The notes under the pieces were generated by a model, which saw only the letters and a list, made by a program, of their open reading frames with translations, did not search any database and was not told the origin of the DNA. DNA of 64,000 bases from Qipengyuania oceanensis. GTDB taxonomy: Bacteria; Pseudomonadota; Alphaproteobacteria; Sphingomonadales; Sphingomonadaceae. Each line of letters begins with the position of its first letter. Within the stretch, counting starts at the first letter, position 1. The DNA lies in the NCBI RefSeq assembly GCF_009827535.1, contig NZ_WTYN01000001.1, positions 1,302,001 through 1,366,000 of the forward strand. The letters are read 5' to 3'. Shown piece after piece: positions 61,599 through 64,000 of this stretch. The translations under genes and the position numbers were made by a program.

Positions 61599-62513
61599 AT
61601 GATTATCTCCTGCCCCGCCTGCAATACGCGTTACGTTGTCCCGGACAACGCGATTGGCGTGGAAGGCAGGACCGTTCGCTGCGCCAAGTGCAAGCACAGC
61701 TGGTTCCAGGAAGGGGCGAGCGCCGAGGCGGTCTCCGAAGGCGATGCGGTGACCCGGGCGGCCACGCCGCCGCCAGCAGCACCTGTTCCCGCACCCTCGC
61801 CGCCCCCCTCTTCGCCCCCATCGTCGACCCCGGCTGCAGAGCCCAAGCCGGAGCCGGTTTCGCAACCGGCAGGCGATTTCGGTCACGACGCCGGAGCGGA
61901 TGCGAAGTTCGAAACCCGCGAACCCGATCCGGTGGACGGAGACGCCCGGCCGGCCGTCCCGCCGTCCGGCTACGTCGACGAGGTCGAGGACACCGAGCCG
62001 ACCGTTCCGTCGAGCTACGACGCTCCGGATGAGGACGACTACGACGAGCCCTCGCAGTTCGATTACGAACCGCCGTTCCGTGCCCGGCGCAACCCCATCA
62101 AGATATGGACCGCGGCCGCGGTGATCTTTGCGGCGCTCGCATTGGGGACCGGGGTGGCAGCGAGCTATTACGGGCTGCCCGAATGGATTCCCGTCCAGCG
62201 ACCGGTGTTCGGGGTCGAACAGGAAGACCTGCAGCTCGACTTCCCGGCGGACCAGCAGGACCGTCGCACGCTCGAGAACGGCGCCGAGTATTTCGGGGCC
62301 AGCGGCACGGTCACCAACGTCGGCAGCGAGACGCGAGACGTGCCGCCGATCCTGATCGTCCTTCGCGACGAGCGCGACCGGATCGTCTACAGCTGGGAAG
62401 TCACGCCCTCCAAGCGCACGCTGGCTCCCGGAGAGAGCGTGCGCATCATCGAGGCCGTGACCGATATCCCGTCGGCAGCGGCGATCGCCGAAATCGGCTG
62501 GAAGCCTTCCTGA
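61599..62513 (+). CDS. Zinc-ribbon and DUF3426 membrane protein
   Basis: A 304-residue protein with an MJ0042-type zinc ribbon at the N-terminus (MIISCPACNTRYVVPDN then VRCAKCKHSW, two CxxC pairs), a long Pro/Glu/Asp-rich linker, one membrane helix near residue 175 (TAAAVIFAALALGTGVAASYY) and a C-terminal DUF3426 domain (NGAEYFGASGTVTNVGSETRDVPPI; LRDERDRIVYSWEVTP). Topology suggests a cytosolic metal or nucleic-acid-binding head and a periplasmic domain. Role unknown. The ATG at 61587 is an alternative start four codons earlier. Confidence 0.85.
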   Translation: MIISCPACNTRYVVPDNAIGVEGRTVRCAKCKHSWFQEGASAEAVSEGDAVTRAATPPPAAPVPAPSPPPSSPPSSTPAAEPKPEPVSQPAGDFGHDAGADAKFETREPDPVDGDARPAVPPSGYVDEVEDTEPTVPSSYDAPDEDDYDEPSQFDYEPPFRARRNPIKIWTAAAVIFAALALGTGVAASYYGLPEWIPVQRPVFGVEQEDLQLDFPADQQDRRTLENGAEYFGASGTVTNVGSETRDVPPILIVLRDERDRIVYSWEVTPSKRTLAPGESVRIIEAVTDIPSAAAIAEIGWKPS

Positions 62514-62540
62514 ACTGACGGGGCTGCAGGCTTTCGGGCC

Positions 62541-62792
62541 TCAGGTAAATTCGACGAGCGTACCGCCCTGCGGCGGCTCGGTAAGGCGGACGGCCTGTGG
62601 TCGCTTGCGCCGGATTTCCGCGACATCGGCGAAATGGACGATGGTCGGCGCGAGCACGCGCGCGGTGGCGGTCGCCTGCACGGCGATCGACGTACCGGCC
62701 GATGCGGCCGATCGCCCGCCCGCATCCGCCGGCTGCGAGGCCGGGGCAGAAGTCGCCTGGGCGAGGATCAGCGCGATGACGCCGGTAATCAT
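62541..62792 (-). CDS. Small exported protein, function unknown
   Basis: An 83-residue product starting MITGVIALILAQATSAPASQ, a short signal-like hydrophobic stretch, then a basic patch (AEIRRKRPQAVRL) and a terminal EFT. No domain is recognised. It stands convergent with the zinc-ribbon gene, 27 bp away. The region from 62793 to 63022 has no other convincing gene. Confidence 0.5.
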   Translation of the reverse strand: MITGVIALILAQATSAPASQPADAGGRSAASAGTSIAVQATATARVLAPTIVHFADVAEIRRKRPQAVRLTEPPQGGTLVEFT

Positions 62793-63022
62793 CGGCCCTG
62801 TTCACCACTTGGTAACCATGGCTGCAAGCAATTCGTTAACGACGTGCCAGACCGGGACAAATTGCCCGGCACCGGCGCTGGCCGAGCCGATACGAGCGGG
62901 AATTTCGAGCTGGCAGGATCCATCGGCGCATGTCGCGCCAAAACGCTTGCGGACCTCTTGGCCTGTTGCTAGGGGCGCGCACCTACCGGCGAGGGGCCAG
63001 CCTTGGTCCATCGGTACGATGT

Positions 63023-63109
63023 GCGGTCGTGGCGGAACTGGTAGACGCGCAACGTTGAGGTCGTTGTGGCCGAAAGGCCGTGGAAGTTCGAGTCTTCTCG
63101 ACCGCACCA
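63023..63109 (+). tRNA. tRNA-Leu (GAG anticodon)
   Basis: An 87-nt class II tRNA. Acceptor GCGGTCG pairs with CGACCGC, the anticodon stem CAACG/CGTTG surrounds TTGAGGT with GAG, the extended variable arm GTGGCCGAAAGGCCGT forms a stem, and CCA is encoded. Confidence 0.96.
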
Positions 63110-63219
63110 GTAATGCCTTGGGGCCCGGCCCCGAGCGTTTCCCCGACAACAGAAAACCTGCTCCAGGCTGGAGCAGCCTTGTGGTGGACTTCGCCCGGCC
63201 GCCCGCTAAGCAGCGAGCC

Positions 63220-63966
63220 ATGGGATCGCCCGAACCATTACCACCGCCACCGGCGCTCGCCGAGATCGCGCGCGAAGCCCCCGTGGCGCTGTTCCTCGAT
63301 TTCGACGGAACGCTGGTCGACATTGCCGACAGGCCCGAACTGATCGATGTTCCCGGCCATCTTGCCCGCAACCTGCTGCGGCTGGCCGATGCGCTGGCCG
63401 GCCGTCTCGCCGTCATCAGCGGGCGCTCGATCGCCGACCTGCAGCGATATCTGGGCGACGTGCCGCTCGCATTCGGCGGATCGCACGGGCTCGAGGCGCG
63501 GCTTGCCGACGGAACGTCCGCCGCGCACAGCACGACCGGGATCGACGCGAGCCTTGTTTCCGAACTGGAGAGCTTCGTCGCACGGCACGATGGCCTGCAG
63601 CTGGAGACCAAGAGCCTGGGCGCAGCGGTCCATTATCGCGCCGTGCCGCAATTGCAGGACGCGGTGCTCGAGCGGCTCACGGCCCTGTCGCGCCAACACG
63701 CCCTCGCCATCAAGCAGGGCAAGTGCGTGGTCGAACTGCTGCCCCCCGGCGCGTCAAAGGCAGCGGCAGTGGGCGCATTGATGGAACGCGAGCCTTTCGG
63801 CACGGGGATGCCGGTGTTCATCGGCGACGACGTGACCGACGAGGACGGTTTCCTTGAAGCAACCGCGCGGGGCGGCTTCGGAATCGCGGTCGGCGAGCGG
63901 GTTTCGAAAAATGCGCGCTACCGCCTTGCATCGCCCGACGCAGTCCGCGAATGGTGCAAGCTGTGA
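63220..63966 (+). CDS. otsB: Trehalose-6-phosphate phosphatase
   Basis: A 248-residue HAD-superfamily phosphatase. The DxDGT motif ALFLDFDGTLVDIADRP is near residue 24, VISGRSIADLQRYL near 67, GGSHGLEAR near 88 and the acidic metal site VFIGDDVTDEDGFLEA near 208. It converts trehalose-6-phosphate to trehalose, the last step of the OtsA/OtsB route. otsA is not in the window. Its stop overlaps the start of the next gene, probably a GH15 glycosidase. Confidence 0.92.
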   Translation: MGSPEPLPPPPALAEIAREAPVALFLDFDGTLVDIADRPELIDVPGHLARNLLRLADALAGRLAVISGRSIADLQRYLGDVPLAFGGSHGLEARLADGTSAAHSTTGIDASLVSELESFVARHDGLQLETKSLGAAVHYRAVPQLQDAVLERLTALSRQHALAIKQGKCVVELLPPGASKAAAVGALMEREPFGTGMPVFIGDDVTDEDGFLEATARGGFGIAVGERVSKNARYRLASPDAVREWCKL

Positions 63967-64000
63967 GCACCCACGACAGCAGCCTGGAGCTATGGCCCAT
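63963..64000 (+). CDS. Probable GH15-family glycosidase (start only)
   Basis: Only twelve codons are visible, beginning GTG and reading VSTHDSSLELWP, a wording typical of the N-terminus of glycoside hydrolase family 15 proteins such as glucoamylase or trehalase relatives. The GTG lies inside the otsB stop (GTGA overlap), so translation is coupled. Identification depends on those few residues and on the trehalose context. Confidence 0.45.
   Translation, partial: MSTHDSSLELWP

Noticed and set aside
62802-63011. A 69-residue minus-strand frame just upstream of the small exported protein
   Set aside because: It has Cys residues and a plausible ATG, but no ribosome-binding site, signal or recognisable motif was seen, and GC-rich DNA yields many such frames.
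63119-63135. GC-rich hairpin after tRNA-Leu as a terminator
   Set aside because: There is a stem-like GGGGCC/GGCCCC pair but no following T run, so it was not called.

Overview
The window is a high-GC chromosomal segment of an alphaproteobacterium, most likely order Sphingomonadales and plausibly family Erythrobacteraceae. This rests on the overall gene content: a class I mannose-6-phosphate isomerase/ManC pair, a heme oxygenase-bacteriophytochrome operon with an HWE-type kinase, a very large Oar-like TonB-dependent receptor, the metX-metW / hisC-tyrA cluster, ftsE-ftsX-ydcF-plsC, DUF2155 next to an NDUFA12-type Complex I subunit, and a FzlA-like GST-fold protein. No rRNA, CRISPR array, transposase or phage gene was seen. 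Three tRNAs are present (Trp-CCA, Lys-TTT, Leu-GAG).

Layout. 1-5.5 kb: the translation/secretion cluster secE-nusG ... rplK-rplA on the minus strand, interrupted between nusG and rplK by a plus-strand block with two His/Met-rich proteins that look like copper handling and a TIR-TolB-like-TPR protein. 5.6-10.4 kb: an alanine/glycine:cation symporter, tRNA-Trp, aat, and a minus-strand run of envelope/respiration genes ending with recX. 10.5-14.7 kb: a stand-alone fatty acyl-AMP ligase and a TelA/XpaC-like/PHA-granule-type trio. 14.8-20.6 kb: heme oxygenase plus bacteriophytochrome (light sensing), GDP-mannose synthesis, and a TonB protein. 20.6-27 kb: a frameshifted Hpt-like gene, a 1146-residue TonB-dependent receptor, a 2-oxoglutarate/Fe(II) oxygenase and a concentrative nucleoside transporter. 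27-34 kb: a queuosine-precursor transporter, the sulfate activation operon cysD-cysNC-cysQ, aldose epimerase and a semialdehyde dehydrogenase. 34-45.6 kb: tRNA-Lys, folK, N-carbamoylputrescine amidase, small lipoproteins, a signal-peptide-bearing methyltransferase, msrA, an RsmB-type rRNA methyltransferase, an SDHAF4 homologue, a P450 with a strong inverted-repeat operator, hemH, a lone molybdopterin hydroxylase subunit and an Mrp ATPase. 45.6-54 kb: envelope quality control (hflK-hflC, degP), PBP1A, msrB, the FzlA-like protein and two small exported proteins. 54-61.4 kb: methionine, histidine and tyrosine biosynthesis, an AT-rich islet with two tiny membrane proteins bordered by a degenerate repeat, then plsC-ydcF-ftsX-ftsE. 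61.5-64 kb: a zinc-ribbon/DUF3426 membrane protein, tRNA-Leu, trehalose-phosphatase and the first codons of a probable GH15 glycosidase.

Most of the window is ordinary chromosomal housekeeping. The places most worth a second look are the block splitting nusG from rplK (with its TIR protein), the AT-rich islet at 57.86-58.56 kb, the frameshifted Hpt-like gene at 20.64 kb, and the 8-bp inverted-repeat operator in front of the P450. No complete new system can be demonstrated from sequence alone. Functions were read from recognisable motifs and family resemblance without any database search, and start codons were chosen by family length, spacing and visible ribosome-binding sites.
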